Shown here piece by piece: positions 54,855-64,000 of a stretch of DNA of 64,000 nt (the first letter of the stretch is position 1; each line of letters opens with the position of its first letter). The position numbers and the translations under genes were made by a program. This stretch comes from Macrotis lagotis. Lineage: Eukaryota; Chordata; Mammalia; Peramelemorphia; Peramelidae. Location of the stretch: the NCBI RefSeq assembly GCF_037893015.1, contig NC_133661.1, forward strand, positions 243,307,503-243,371,502. Reading direction: 5' to 3'. The notes beneath the pieces are model-generated. The model did not search any database, was not told where the DNA came from, and was given only the letters and a program-made list of their open reading frames with translations.

Positions 54855-55600
54855 GCTGCCTCCTGATCAGTTTAAACTTGGCTTCTGACTGAAGATTTTT
54901 GCATCACCATTTTCAATATTCACAGTCTCTATCAATATGACATGCTTAGAGGCTCCTCGAGGATTTCCTATTAGTTCGGGGATATCCTCTCGGCATTTTA
55001 TTTGGACAGCTGTGCCTTCCCTTCAGATTTTCTAAATACAGAAATGGATGCTCAGAGCCAAGGGCCTCTCACAGAAAGATTCATTTCCTTTCCCTGGTTT
55101 CCCAAGTGTATGGTTTTTATTGAAGATCATTGCTGTTTGTTCAAAATCCCAGTAGAATATTTAAAAGGTGACTTTCATAACAGGGAAACTTGGAAATATA
55201 GAGCACATGAAAACACTAATTCATAATAGATCATATGGTTAATTTTTTTCCAACAGAATTGTCCTTGCTGGGTTGCTAATTATCAAAGATGCTGGTATTA
55301 AAACAAGCATTTCTTACATCTCAGCTCATTTTCTTTTGCTTCTTGATCCTACAGTGAGGTTATCACATCCTGAATCTGTCTTTTGAATAACATATGGATC
55401 CAGTAAACTATTATCCTGAGCCTATTATACCTGTTAATAATGATCAAGAGCCAACAAAACTGAGTTTCCATATGGTGACTAATTTACTCAATGCAGGTAA
55501 TATTGTAAATATTCACTATAAGCACTACTACCACTGGTAGAACATTTAGTGATGTTTGAATGGAAGATATTTATAAAAGAAGACCTGTCAGGGATGGGGG
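54855..55600. other. Repeat-poor block, candidate conserved noncoding DNA
   Basis: About 750 bp of complex text, including 'gttgctaattatcaaagatg' and 'atcataatagatcatatgg'-like AT-rich homeodomain-type words and 'cctcgaggatttcc' near 54955. No repeat family or coding exon recognised. Confidence 0.4.
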
Positions 55601-55784
55601 CCATGTTTGGGACAAACTTTTTTTTTAATTATAGCACATGTGTATTGGAATAGGGCAGCAAAAAATTCCAGGACAACAAAAGTAAATACCTCGAATAGTT
55701 ATTCTTTTCAATCTAGGTTGCATAGAATTACCAGGTTTATGTTACTAAACAACTACCACAATAGAAAATAATTTTTTATCATGT
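55601..55784. other. Short unique spacer
   Basis: Nothing recognised. Confidence 0.3.
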
Positions 55785-55937
55785 CACTCCTTCTTAGGAA
55801 CCCACAATGACTTCCTGTGGTCAAATGTAAAAATGTTGGACTCTTCTGATGGATTTCAAGCCACTCAATAATTTAACCTTTTCTACCCAAACCTAATGTA
55901 TTAGTCACCAACATCCTTCTACCTCACAAATACACAC

Positions 55938-56009
<72 letters not shown>

Positions 56010-56095
56010 TCTCTGTTCCAATCAGACCAGTTTCCTCATTGTATCCTATTCTTAATTAACCTTCTGACTTTTCTCATGCTATTTATCTCCCTTCT
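55785..56095 (+). repeat. LINE-2 fragment with internal (TA)n expansion
   Basis: 'catgtcactccttcttagga', 'atggatttcaagccactcaa' and 'acatccttctacctcac' match L2, interrupted by a TA array (55937-56010). It resumes at 'tctctgttccaatcagacca'. Confidence 0.65.
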
Positions 56096-56096
56096 G

Positions 56097-56345
56097 TTAT
56101 TGCTGCTGATCATTTTCTAGTCATGTCTAACTCTGCGTGACCCCATTTGGGCTTTTCTTGGCAACAGAATGGAACAATGGAGTGGTTTGCTATTTCCTTC
56201 TCCAATCATTTTATAGATGAGGAAACCGAGGCAAACAAGGTTAAGTGATTTACCAAGGATTAGTCAGCTGATGTCAGATTTGAACTTAGATGAGTCTTCC
56301 TGACTCTAGGTGTAGCACTCTATCCATTGTGTTACCTAGAATCCC
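56097..56345 (-). repeat. MAR1-type SINE, full length
   Basis: 'agtcatgtctaactctgcgt', 'gaccccatttgggcttttct', 'ttttatagatgaggaaaccg' and 'gcactctatccattgtgtta' give the reverse-complement full series. Confidence 0.88.
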
Positions 56346-56384
56346 TTTACCTCTCTTAGAATGCCGTTTTCCTCCTTTCTACCT

Positions 56385-56481
56385 ATCCAAATCGCAGAAT
56401 AAGAGCTGGAAGAGATTGGAAAGGTTGTTTGGTTCAACTCTCATTTTACAAATGAGGAAATGAATGTGTATGGATATATAT

Positions 56482-56572
<91 letters not shown>

Positions 56573-56660
56573 CAGAAAAGCAGCAGAGCAAGTTAAATGA
56601 CCCAGGTGTTTTGAAACCAAATCCAGTATTTTTGCTAATACATCAAGTGGCTGTTCCTAC
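56385..56660 (-). repeat. MIR-like SINE split by a TA/GA microsatellite
   Basis: 'aataagagctggaagagatt' and 'ctcattttacaaatgaggaa' precede, and 'caagttaaatgacccaggtg' follows, the compound array at 56473-56570. Confidence 0.65.
56473..56570 (+). repeat. (TA)n-(GA)n compound microsatellite
   Basis: About 60 bp of TA with two ACAT breaks, followed directly by a perfect GA array of about 38 bp. Confidence 0.99.
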
Positions 56661-56789
56661 TTTTCCTTCATGACAACCCCATAGCATGAAAATCTTATCT
56701 GATTACTTCACCAAACCTTCTCTACATTCTGTGATTTTTTTTCATTTTCCAAATGTTTCATTTGTTTCAAATTCAAATTCAAATACCTC

Positions 56790-57330
56790 CTGTGGGTAAA
56801 TTATTATACCAGGCACTGAGAAAGATAAAATTTGAATAAAATAGTTTAATTGACAACAGAAAGTAAATGTTACATGATAAGTTCATTGAAGAATAGCAAA
56901 AAAAAAAAAAAAGACTAGGTGAGGGTTTGCCAAACAATGTTTGCAATCAATTGGAGGTGGGGAGTAATAGGGAGCTGTAGGAAAGCATCATAAAAGAGGC
57001 AACATTTGAGTTCTGGTATTTAGGGATGAGTAAGGAATTCTACAAGTGAAGAAATGAAGGAAAAAAATTCAGACAAAGGGGATAATGGGAATCAAGCATG
57101 GAGCCAAGAAATATTAGAGACAGTTGGAAGATGAGTTAGTCTAGTTTGACTAGATTATATAGAGAAAAAATACAAGATACAACTATTGGTAAGGTGGAAC
57201 CAGATTATGGATACCCAAAGGAGTTTGGGCTCTTTTGGCAATTAAATGTCACTGAAGACTTTTGAACAGAGGAATTACATAATTATATTAATTCTTAAGG
57301 AAGATTACATTGATAATAAACATTTAAGCT
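56790..57330 (+). repeat. Ancient unclassified interspersed repeat
   Basis: 'accaggcactgagaaagata', 'aagaggcaacatttgagttc', 'aagcatggagccaagaaata', 'tttgactagattatatag' and 'aggaattacataattatatt' match the order of the old family also at 180 and 36985. This is the fullest copy in the window. Confidence 0.5.
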
Positions 57331-57878
57331 CTCTGGTTAAATGAAGAGTTGATCTCAAAGGTCCATTCCAACTCTAAATGGATGTTGCAGCTGAGAAGAA
57401 AAAAAATTATATTAGGGGAAAGTTAGTTCCATTTCATGATTTTATCAGTTCTCATAACTTCAAAAGTCAGACCAGATAAATAGAAAAGTCAGGATCTGAA
57501 GAATAATACATTGCAAAAGTCAGAAGTAAAGATATCTAAATGATAGTGACTAATGAATTATTCAAGCAATAGTCATAGTGTCAAGGCTGGATATAGGAGT
57601 AAGTGAAGCCAGGTAAGGGACATAAACTGGGGGACTAGGAATTGTTCAAGGATGAGAGATCATAATAGCAACAAAGAACAAGCTTAATGTAAGGAAAATA
57701 GCAAAATGGAAGAATTGAAGTTGATAGAGAAAAGAATTTCAAGTTCAGTTATCTTGGAAGAGTCATTCTGTGAGATGAAGTCTAAGTTGTCAGATTTGTG
57801 CACACATTAAGAGGTAAATTCCTTGAGAGCAGAGACCTTGTCATATTATTGCTTCCCCATAGTAGTAAATCTGTAGTT
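57331..57878. other. Intron sequence with nothing recognised
   Basis: A-rich text, perhaps a continuation of the old repeat at 56790. Not assigned. Confidence 0.35.
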
Positions 57879-57879
57879 G

Positions 57880-58256
57880 ATTCCATAGTTTATGCCTGTA
57901 CTGTTGCTCAAGACACTTCATCTTTTGTTTTGGGGCATTTTCACTGGCTGTTCCCCATGCCTGGAATGCTCTCCATGATCATTTCAACCTCTTGGTTTCC
58001 CTGGCTTTCTTCAAGTCCCAATTAAAATCCCATCTTTTACAGGAAGCTTTTTCTAACACCTCTTCATTCTAGTGCCTTTCCCCTAAATTATTTCTTATTT
58101 TTCTTGCATGAGGTTTTTTTACTTTTGTCTTCCCCATTTGACTGTGAGATTCTTAAGGATAGGAAGTATCTTTTTTTTGCTTTTAGAATCCCCAGTGCTC
58201 ATTATATTATCTGGCAAAAGTATATGCTTAATAGATGGCTAATTTGTCTGATGGCT
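57880..58256 (+). repeat. LINE-2 3-prime end
   Basis: 'ttccccatgcctggaatgct', 'ctttcttcaagtcccaatta', 'aatcccatcttttacaggaa', 'gactgtgagattcttaagga' and 'aatccccagtgctca' match the L2 tail closely. The 75-codon frame at 57798-58025 is partly L2. Confidence 0.9.
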
Positions 58257-58257
58257 G

Positions 58258-58480
58258 TTGATTAAGACAGCTGGGTAGAATACAAAGAGCATTCATTGGT
58301 TTTGGAGTAAGAGGACTTGAATTTAAATCCCATCTTTAATAGTTACTACCACTATTACCTTCAGCAAACTATTTTTATCTTTTAGGGCTTCAGTTTCCTT
58401 ATCTGAAAATGAGAGATTGGAACAGTTAATTTCTGAAGTTCCTTCTAGCTCCTCTTCCAGATCTATATAAAGCATTGGCT
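58258..58480 (+). repeat. MIR-like SINE
   Basis: 'gagtaagaggacttgaattt', 'aaatcccatctttaatagtt' and 'gaagttccttctagctcctc' in plus order. Confidence 0.7.
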
Positions 58481-58616
58481 ATGGTTATGTTGACAGACAA
58501 GTCATTAAGATAATGACATCATTAATATTTTTGAAGAAACAAAGGACAGAATAAGAAAATGAGAGGTTCATATTGTGGAGGGATATCAACATGTGAGAGC
58601 TGACAGTAAATAGTAA

Positions 58617-58790
58617 TGTTTTGTCCTTCATTCTCAATGAAATCAGGGAGGTGATTCCATGGATTTGAGTGAGGGAGTGCTGTGCTAAGTCACCACCCTC
58701 ACTTTCTCCTCCAGAGCCATCTGGGTCTAATGGTCAAATATGAATCAGGATGACTGGAGATGGCCCTGGATGTGATAGTTAAGTGACAGC
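58617..58790 (+). repeat. Marsupial dispersed repeat
   Basis: 'ggatttgagtgagggagtgc', 'tgtgctaagtcaccaccctc', 'ctcctccagagccatctggg' and 'ggatgactggagatggccct' form a phrase series I recognise from many marsupial loci. It ends before the usual SINE tail. Family name not assigned. Confidence 0.7.
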
Positions 58791-59540
58791 AAATAGTAGC
58801 CTACTGAGGGAACAAATTGTCCAATGAACAATCAGCATTTGCAAAATAGTCTTTCTGACCTATTGGACTTAATCCTCTGCTAAGTTTCTCTTCTCTGTCT
58901 AGGACTCTAGGGTTTAGTTTACCTTGATTCTTCCTATCAGCAACTCCTCTCCTTTTTTTGAGTTATTCTGCTAATCCTTTGACTCAAAGAGTCAAATAAC
59001 CTGGGTATGAACCCAAACCAAGCTCAAGATCCCTCTTGAAAGTGTGGACCTTCAATAGCTGCTACACTGACCAAGGTTCATCTTAAAAGTTTATTAGCCT
59101 GGACATTATACTGTCCTATTTGTTTGGGTTTTTTCCCCTGGATAGGAACAGTTAATCACTTGAAATGAGTGGGAACTATCAGTCATTTGTCCCATAGAAG
59201 GTTATGGATAGAGGCTATTGAATTATTAAAGGTGGCTAAGATCAAGACTGGTTACAGAAGCAAATATATCCAGAGTGTTGTGAGGGGACAGGGAGAGGAA
59301 GACTGAAAAATACCCCTTTTAAAAAAGTTTATTTTGATATATATTTACATAGTACCAAAACAGATGCCACAGAATCAAAAAGACATGTTTTTTCAATTTC
59401 AATGACCAAGGTCACTTAGTTCCCTTCTATTTTTTTCCAGATTTCAACTTAAAGTTTCATAATTTAATGATTCATGAACTTGGCACTCACATAATCAGTG
59501 GTTAGAGTAGTTTGTATTGCAAGCATAATGTCAGTTGAAC
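58791..59540. other. Intron sequence with nothing recognised
   Basis: Unique DNA; no repeat, ORF or RNA gene recognised. Confidence 0.35.
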
Positions 59541-59585
59541 CATTTTATCACACACACATACACATACCCACCCACATGCTTTCTA
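59541..59585 (+). repeat. Imperfect (CA)n microsatellite
   Basis: CA/CCCA units. A similar short CA tract lies at 59995-60035. Confidence 0.8.
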
Positions 59586-60540
59586 TATATAACAGAATGT
59601 ATAAATCTCTCTTTTGTGGGTGGCATAAAGGTGCCGAATTTCTCAACGTCCCTTGGAATCAAATCTGGGGAAACACAAAAGGAAACTGAGATGTGTCTTG
59701 CAGAAAAAATAACAGCAAGAAAGCAACTGGGAAATGCCATTCTATTTTTCAAAACCTTGTACATGAGCAGCACCAAATACCAAGGTAGTCACCTGTGAGC
59801 ATGGGACCAGTCAATAAGTGATGAAGAGTCACAACAAACTGGTTCATTTCATTATTATCAACTGGGAGAAGCAGGAGATGTGAAGAAGCTCCGTGACTTC
59901 CATTGTGAGGTTTGCAGCAAGCTAGCTCTGAGGCTCATTATTTCTTAAAATGTTTTTGCTCAATACAATGCAAGTGTAGACACAGGGACATTCACATAAA
60001 CACATACTCACATACACAAATACACATATTCACACAGAGCTGGCAAGCAGAGTATCCTTTTTTCAGATGATGGTCTTTTCAGGTACTGCTGGCCTAAATC
60101 CCAGTCTGCATTTCCCATGTCAGTGAAATTCGATTATAAAATAAACACAGAACAATTAGCTTTTTTTGATTAGAACCAGAACCATGGTATAATAGCAAAA
60201 GACTCAACTTTTCCTTGTTAACTCTCTATCCAGCTGGTCTCTAAATCCTTTGAAACTGGAACAGATGATATTCCATGCTTTATTCAAAACAATCTAGGCA
60301 AGACAGTCCTGATGAGACAAATTCCAGTGACAGAAAATCCATACATTAATAAAGAGGGTTTTTTTTTTTGTTATTTCTTTAACTGGAACTAGCCTCTGAC
60401 TGAAGTTATTTTTGTCAGTCTGTCAAGGGCTGAGCACATGCTTCAGTATGCAATGTAAACATTCCCTTTTAAAGCCAGAAGGGTCAGAATTCAATGATGA
60501 TTAAAAACCTACAAGAATTTATTCCCACAAGAAGGATTAT
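59586..60540. other. Repeat-poor block, candidate conserved noncoding DNA
   Basis: Apart from the CA tract at 59995-60035, no repeats recognised. 59830-60130 and 60385-60530 are the most complex parts ('ttgcagcaagctagctctga', 'cttcagtatgcaatgtaaac'). The opposing 81-87 codon frames near 59531-59798 lack domains and splice sites. Confidence 0.4.
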
Positions 60541-60650
60541 ATGTATGTATGTATATATATGTATATATATATACATACACACATATATGTCTATATATAC
60601 ATACACACATATATGTATATGAAAATATACAAATATAAACATTGTCTACA
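60541..60650 (+). repeat. Imperfect (TA)/(TG)/(CA) microsatellite
   Basis: TATG/TATA/CACA units. An internal near-duplicate segment ('atacatacacacatatatg') occurs twice, about 30 bp apart. Confidence 0.92.
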
Positions 60651-61160
60651 AATATATTACATATATAATGCTTCTATGTGTATACTCCAAGAATATTCTA
60701 TTGTATATGACATAAAAGTCCTTAAAATGTAGGCTAAGCAAAAGCTCTGGAAGATTCTATAGAGATGGAAAGTTTTCCAAAGATAATGCTTAATTTTGAA
60801 ATGGTTGATCTGGTTGATCCCTAATTTCTGGGAGGTTCATCCCCAGGTAAGTCACTGAGAGACTGAACATAGTAAATTCTGAGATAATTGAGTAGATTTT
60901 CCCCCTCACCTCCACTCCTCCTTTGCAGAGATGGGTGAAGAGAAGTTAGCCATGGATGTAGAACATTGCATATGATGTCAACTTTTTTCAATGTATAGAT
61001 AATTTTGATATTTTTTTTCTCTTCTTCCTTTTTCTTTTCTTATAAAAAAACTTTGCTACAAGAAAAATTGGGGTCAGGGGGAGAAATTTATGGGAAAATA
61101 AAAAGTATCAATACAATTATTTTAAAAACACACACCAAAATGAGATGATGAAGTAAAGCA
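60651..61160. other. Intron sequence with nothing recognised
   Basis: AT-rich unique DNA; the tail around 60945-61135 has L1-tail-like text but is too weak to call. Confidence 0.3.
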
Positions 61161-61164
61161 ATAT

Positions 61165-61320
61165 AGACAATTAAAGAATCATAGATTTAGAGCTAGAAAA
61201 GATCTTAAGCCCATCTGGTCTCAACCCTCATATTTTAGATGAGGAATCTAAGGCCTTGAGACTTGCCCAAAGTCATACATTGTTACATGTATTTTGTAAT
61301 CTCCACCAGTGATATTACAA
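61165..61320 (-). repeat. MIR-like SINE
   Basis: 'atcatagatttagagctaga', 'atattttagatgaggaatct' and 'gacttgcccaaagtcataca' in reverse-complement order. Confidence 0.78.
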
Positions 61321-61479
61321 ATCATTGAAAATACTGCAGAATATATCTATGAGCATTCATGGACATATGGATAGGTAAATGTAGATTCATGGATAGAGCT
61401 CATATGAAAAGCAGCATGATATAAATAGCCTTTCTGACTCAAAGTCAGAAAGATCTAGTCAGTAAAGTCAATACATGTT

Positions 61480-61720
61480 TATTAAGAAAGATAGAAACAT
61501 GCATTTTATTAAAAACATTTTGGGCTAGGTACATATTAAGCATTTAAAAAAAAATAATACCTCATTTGATCCTCAAACAACCCTAGAAGTAGGTGCTATT
61601 AATTCTCATTTTACAATTTTCAGGAAATCTGAGACAAACATGTTATGCCTTGCCCAGGGTTACAGAGTTATTAAGTGCCTGGGTCTTCCTGAACCTAGAC
61701 CCTATTCTATACCCTATTCA
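61480..61720 (-). repeat. MIR-like SINE
   Basis: 'aataatacctcatttgatcc', 'gaagtaggtgctattaattc', 'gccttgcccagggttacaga' and 'cctgaacctagaccctattc' in reverse-complement order. Confidence 0.78.
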
Positions 61721-61774
61721 CTGTATTTGTGTAGTTACTACTCCAAATAATTCAGGACCTTTTAGCTCTGACTT

Positions 61775-61920
61775 AAGTATATATAATAGCTTACTAATTA
61801 ATCTCCCTCCCAAGATTCCTCTCTACTCAGATCTGTTTTGCACATAACTGCTAAAATTATTTTCCTTCTGTGAATCTGATTGAAGTGGCTTCCTCTTAAT
61901 GAAATTTGGAGACACTGTAT
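61775..61920 (+). repeat. LINE-2 fragment
   Basis: 'aattaatctccctcccaaga', 'taactgctaaaattattttc' and 'gaagtggcttcctcttaatg' match part of the L2 3-prime region. Confidence 0.45.
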
Positions 61921-61948
61921 GTGCATATATCTTTCCATAACATGAAGG

Positions 61949-61991
<43 letters not shown>
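61949..61991 (+). repeat. (TA)n microsatellite
   Basis: TA array with one ACAT break. Confidence 0.96.
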
Positions 61992-61994
<3 letters not shown>

Positions 61995-62280
61995 AATATA
62001 TTATAAATACAGAACTGATTGTGGTAGTATATTAAAAGTCTTTGTTTTAAATGAAATATAAATAATTTTTTAACATTTTAAAAATGTATTTTCCTCTTCC
62101 TTTCTTAGGGAAATAGCTTAAAGGTGACAGCAAAACCTTGAATTAAGCCTTCTCAACCCACAAACAGGAAAGTGAACCACCAAAAACAAATGGCCTCTTC
62201 TCCAATCAGTATTCTCTCTCATTCATTCAGAAAGGCTTAATATAATGACTTCTGGAAAGGTGAGCCTTTCAGTCTTTAAG
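61995..62280. other. Intron sequence with nothing recognised
   Basis: AT-rich unique DNA. Confidence 0.3.
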
Positions 62281-62293
62281 AGAAACTGAATAG

Positions 62294-62438
62294 GGGCAGC
62301 TAGATGGTGCAGCTGGATAGAACACCAACCCTGGAGTCAAGAGGATCTGAGTTCAAATCCAGCCTCAGACACTTATTACCTAGCTGTGTTACCTTGGGAA
62401 AAGTCACTTAACCCCTACTGCCTTGCCAAAAAAATCAG
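62294..62438 (+). mobile_element. WSINE-like SINE with target-site duplication
   Basis: Complete copy from 'gggcagctagatggtgcagc' through 'ttcaaatccagcctcagaca' to 'cccctactgccttgcc' and a poly(A). Perfect AACTGAATAG direct repeats flank it at 62284-62293 and 62439-62448. Confidence 0.94.
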
Positions 62439-62449
62439 AACTGAATAGT

Positions 62450-62858
62450 TGTCAAGTGACTAGTATTCTAAGTAGTGGAAATAAATTGTTAACTCTCAAA
62501 TTATGTTTTAACACATTATAACAGTTTTCCTTGTTCAAGATTTCTATTTAAAAACATTGTCTCAAACCTTCTTTCATTCCCAAGGGTACTGGGAGAAATA
62601 CCATTTGGGGTTGGACATTTCTTTCTCTAGGTTAGTAATATTTGTACTTAAAATATTAAATTAACAAAAAAAAATTTTCCTTTAGACTTGTGTCTAAAAC
62701 GCAGAATACATTATTACAAGTTTCTTCAACAGAAACTTTTCATTACAGAAGCTTTCTTTAGCCCTGAAAAGCATATACTATGTCTCTTTGATCTTCCACT
62801 GATTAGATAGATTCTCCAAGAGCCTTTCTTTTAAAGAGATCATGCCCAAGCTATCTTT
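62450..62858. other. Intron sequence with nothing recognised
   Basis: AT-rich unique DNA. Confidence 0.3.
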
Positions 62859-62859
62859 T

Positions 62860-63005
62860 TCATTTCTCTCTAGTTCTAAGTTACCTTTCCACCATTAGAA
62901 AGTAAACTTAAGGGTAGACATTATCTTCCTTTTGACTTGTACGTATAGAATTTAACTCAGCACTTGGCCTAAACTAAGCACAATAAATGCTTGTTGATTG
63001 ACTGA
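62860..63005 (+). repeat. LINE-2 3-prime tail
   Basis: 'ccaccattagaaagtaaact', 'gacattatcttccttttgac' and 'caataaatgcttgttgattg' match the L2 tail. Confidence 0.8.
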
Positions 63006-63235
63006 GGAGACTTGGGGAGACTTGGGTTCAAGTCCTGCTTTTGAATCATTTTAGGTGAATGATACAGGACAAATTACTTAATCCTTTAGTATCCCTGGTA
63101 ATTCTGGAAATGTATTAGTGTTCTAAATGGGGGGGGGGTAATTTATACCTATGAAAAGGTTAAGTGAATTAACTACTGAAGACATACAACAGGATCTAGG
63201 CTTGGATACTCAGTTCCCCAGACTCCTGGTTCAGG
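63006..63235. repeat. Two opposed MIR-like fragments
   Basis: The plus-oriented piece (63010-63110) has 'gacttgggttcaagtcctgc'. The minus-oriented piece (63150-63235) has 'aaaaggttaagtgaattaac' and 'cagactcctggttcag'. Confidence 0.5.
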
Positions 63236-63690
63236 ACCCAGGTTGCTGGGCTACTTTGATTTAAACAGAAAAAGGAAATTTCACAGTGTATTCTCCATGC
63301 CTCTCCTATTCCTGGAAATCTAAGGGGAAGCTTCACCTAAAAATTAACTCTGTGGTTTAGCATCCATTTTAGGTCCTTTGATATAATTCAGGGTACAATG
63401 AAAATTTCTTTCCATTCACCAAGATAAAACCTATATCCTGTTTCCTTTAGTTCCTTTTCATTGACTTGAAAGAAGCCAGGGTAATAAGAAGATGTTATGT
63501 CAAACTGACATGATCTTGGTGGTCACTTAAGGAGACATTGAAACAAAGGGGATGCAAATTTAATTTTCATAGATAACTACACATTTCAAGTAGGAATAAG
63601 GAAACCACTAATGGCTTCTCACATGTAGGTTGGTTTTAAAAAGCACAGTCAGTTCTAGATTAACACTAAACTCCTCTGAATCTAAGTATA
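63236..63690. other. Intron sequence with nothing recognised
   Basis: Unique DNA. Confidence 0.3.
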
Positions 63691-63691
63691 T

Positions 63692-63908
63692 TCATTGTAG
63701 TGGTCAATTTTTTCAGATGTACATTATAAGATTTTTGGAATTTCTTGGCAAAGGTTATTGGAGTGGTTTTCCCTGTCCTTCTCCAGTTACAGAGACAAAT
63801 AGTGACTTGCCTAGGGTCAGCACAACCACTAAGTATCTGAGACCCAGATTTGAACTCAGAAAGACTAATCATCCTGACTCCTTGCCCTGCACTGTATCTA
63901 CTGCACCA
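63692..63908 (-). repeat. MAR1-type SINE
   Basis: 'gaatttcttggcaaaggtta', 'ttggagtggttttccctgtc', 'agtgacttgcctagggtcag' and 'gcactgtatctactgcacca' in reverse-complement order. The 90-115 codon frames here are repeat-derived. Confidence 0.82.
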
Positions 63909-64000
63909 TATATAGGTACCTATACCATAGCTAATCAATTAAGAGAAGGAGACATGCATTGTCTTAAAAACTTTTAAATTAACAAACACTTACTCCCTCC

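Larger units (their letters stand above)
10775..64000 (-). other. NRXN3: NRXN3 intron upstream of the LNS6 exon (partial)
   Basis: At least 53 kb of intron in gene orientation. In mammals this very long intron also holds the internal beta-neurexin promoter and first exon. I saw no GC-rich, CpG-rich block and no reading frame like the histidine-rich beta leader, so that exon probably lies beyond 64000. Confidence 0.8.

Noticed and set aside
63630-63977. 115-codon plus-strand ORF at the right edge
   Set aside because: Most of it is the complement of a MAR1-type SINE. No splice or promoter context.
1-64000. tRNA genes
   Set aside because: The tRNA-like boxes ('gagttcaaatcc') all lie within SINE heads with SINE tails; no free-standing cloverleaf was seen.
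1-64000. CRISPR arrays, bacterial operons, riboswitches or phage genes
   Set aside because: The sequence is clearly vertebrate nuclear DNA. Regular repeats are microsatellites or transposons, without spacer structure.
1-64000. Endogenous retrovirus with paired LTRs
   Set aside because: No TG...CA-bounded long direct repeats, primer-binding site or gag/pol/env series was found. The VDDLSKWP motif at 22.6 kb is isolated.

Overview
This window is vertebrate nuclear DNA and almost certainly marsupial. It is AT-rich and CpG-poor, has no long open reading frames, and is packed with MIR/CORE-type SINEs, LINE-1, LINE-2 and microsatellites. About ten copies of one tRNA-type SINE carry the variant TTAATAATTACCTAGCTGTG followed by a CCATTGCCTTGCAAAAA end. 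I associate this variant with Australian dasyuromorph marsupials (Tasmanian devil, antechinus, dunnart). That species-level guess is inference; 'marsupial' is much firmer.

The only protein-coding piece I can support is one 182-bp exon on the minus strand at 10593-10774, with a consensus acceptor and donor. It encodes the start of the sixth laminin-G/LNS domain of neurexin-3 (NRXN3), a presynaptic adhesion receptor. This is the first coding exon shared by alpha- and beta-neurexin-3. Everything else reads as NRXN3 intron: 1-10592 lies downstream and 10775-64000 upstream in gene orientation. No beta-specific first exon or CpG island was seen in the 53 kb of upstream intron.

Layout. 1-10 kb: old repeats, several SINEs, and three related copies of an unidentified 75-155 bp unit (7.0, 8.2 and 9.0 kb). 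10.6 kb: the exon. 11-20 kb: L1 3-prime ends, SINEs, purine microsatellites. 20-33 kb: decayed non-LTR retrotransposon fragments (CCHH tail at 20.9 kb, CR1/L3-like at 24.6 kb, RTE-like at 31.9 kb), a possible integrase motif at 22.6 kb, and very long GA and GGAA arrays. 33-41 kb: quiet sequence, L2 3-prime ends and nested SINEs. 41.66-48.24 kb: one nearly end-to-end but dead LINE-1. It sits inside an older SINE with a 13-bp target-site duplication, and is itself hit by two younger SINEs and a third repeat. 48-64 kb: mixed quiet intron, an L1 fragment nested in a MIR, L2 3-prime ends and TA/GA/TG arrays.

The window therefore shows no operon or pathway. Its content is one synaptic-gene exon, a layered record of transposon insertions, and several repeat-poor blocks that are candidates for conserved intronic regulatory DNA. 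I found no convincing undescribed biological system. The strongest unexplained structure is the three-copy local repeat at 7-9.1 kb.
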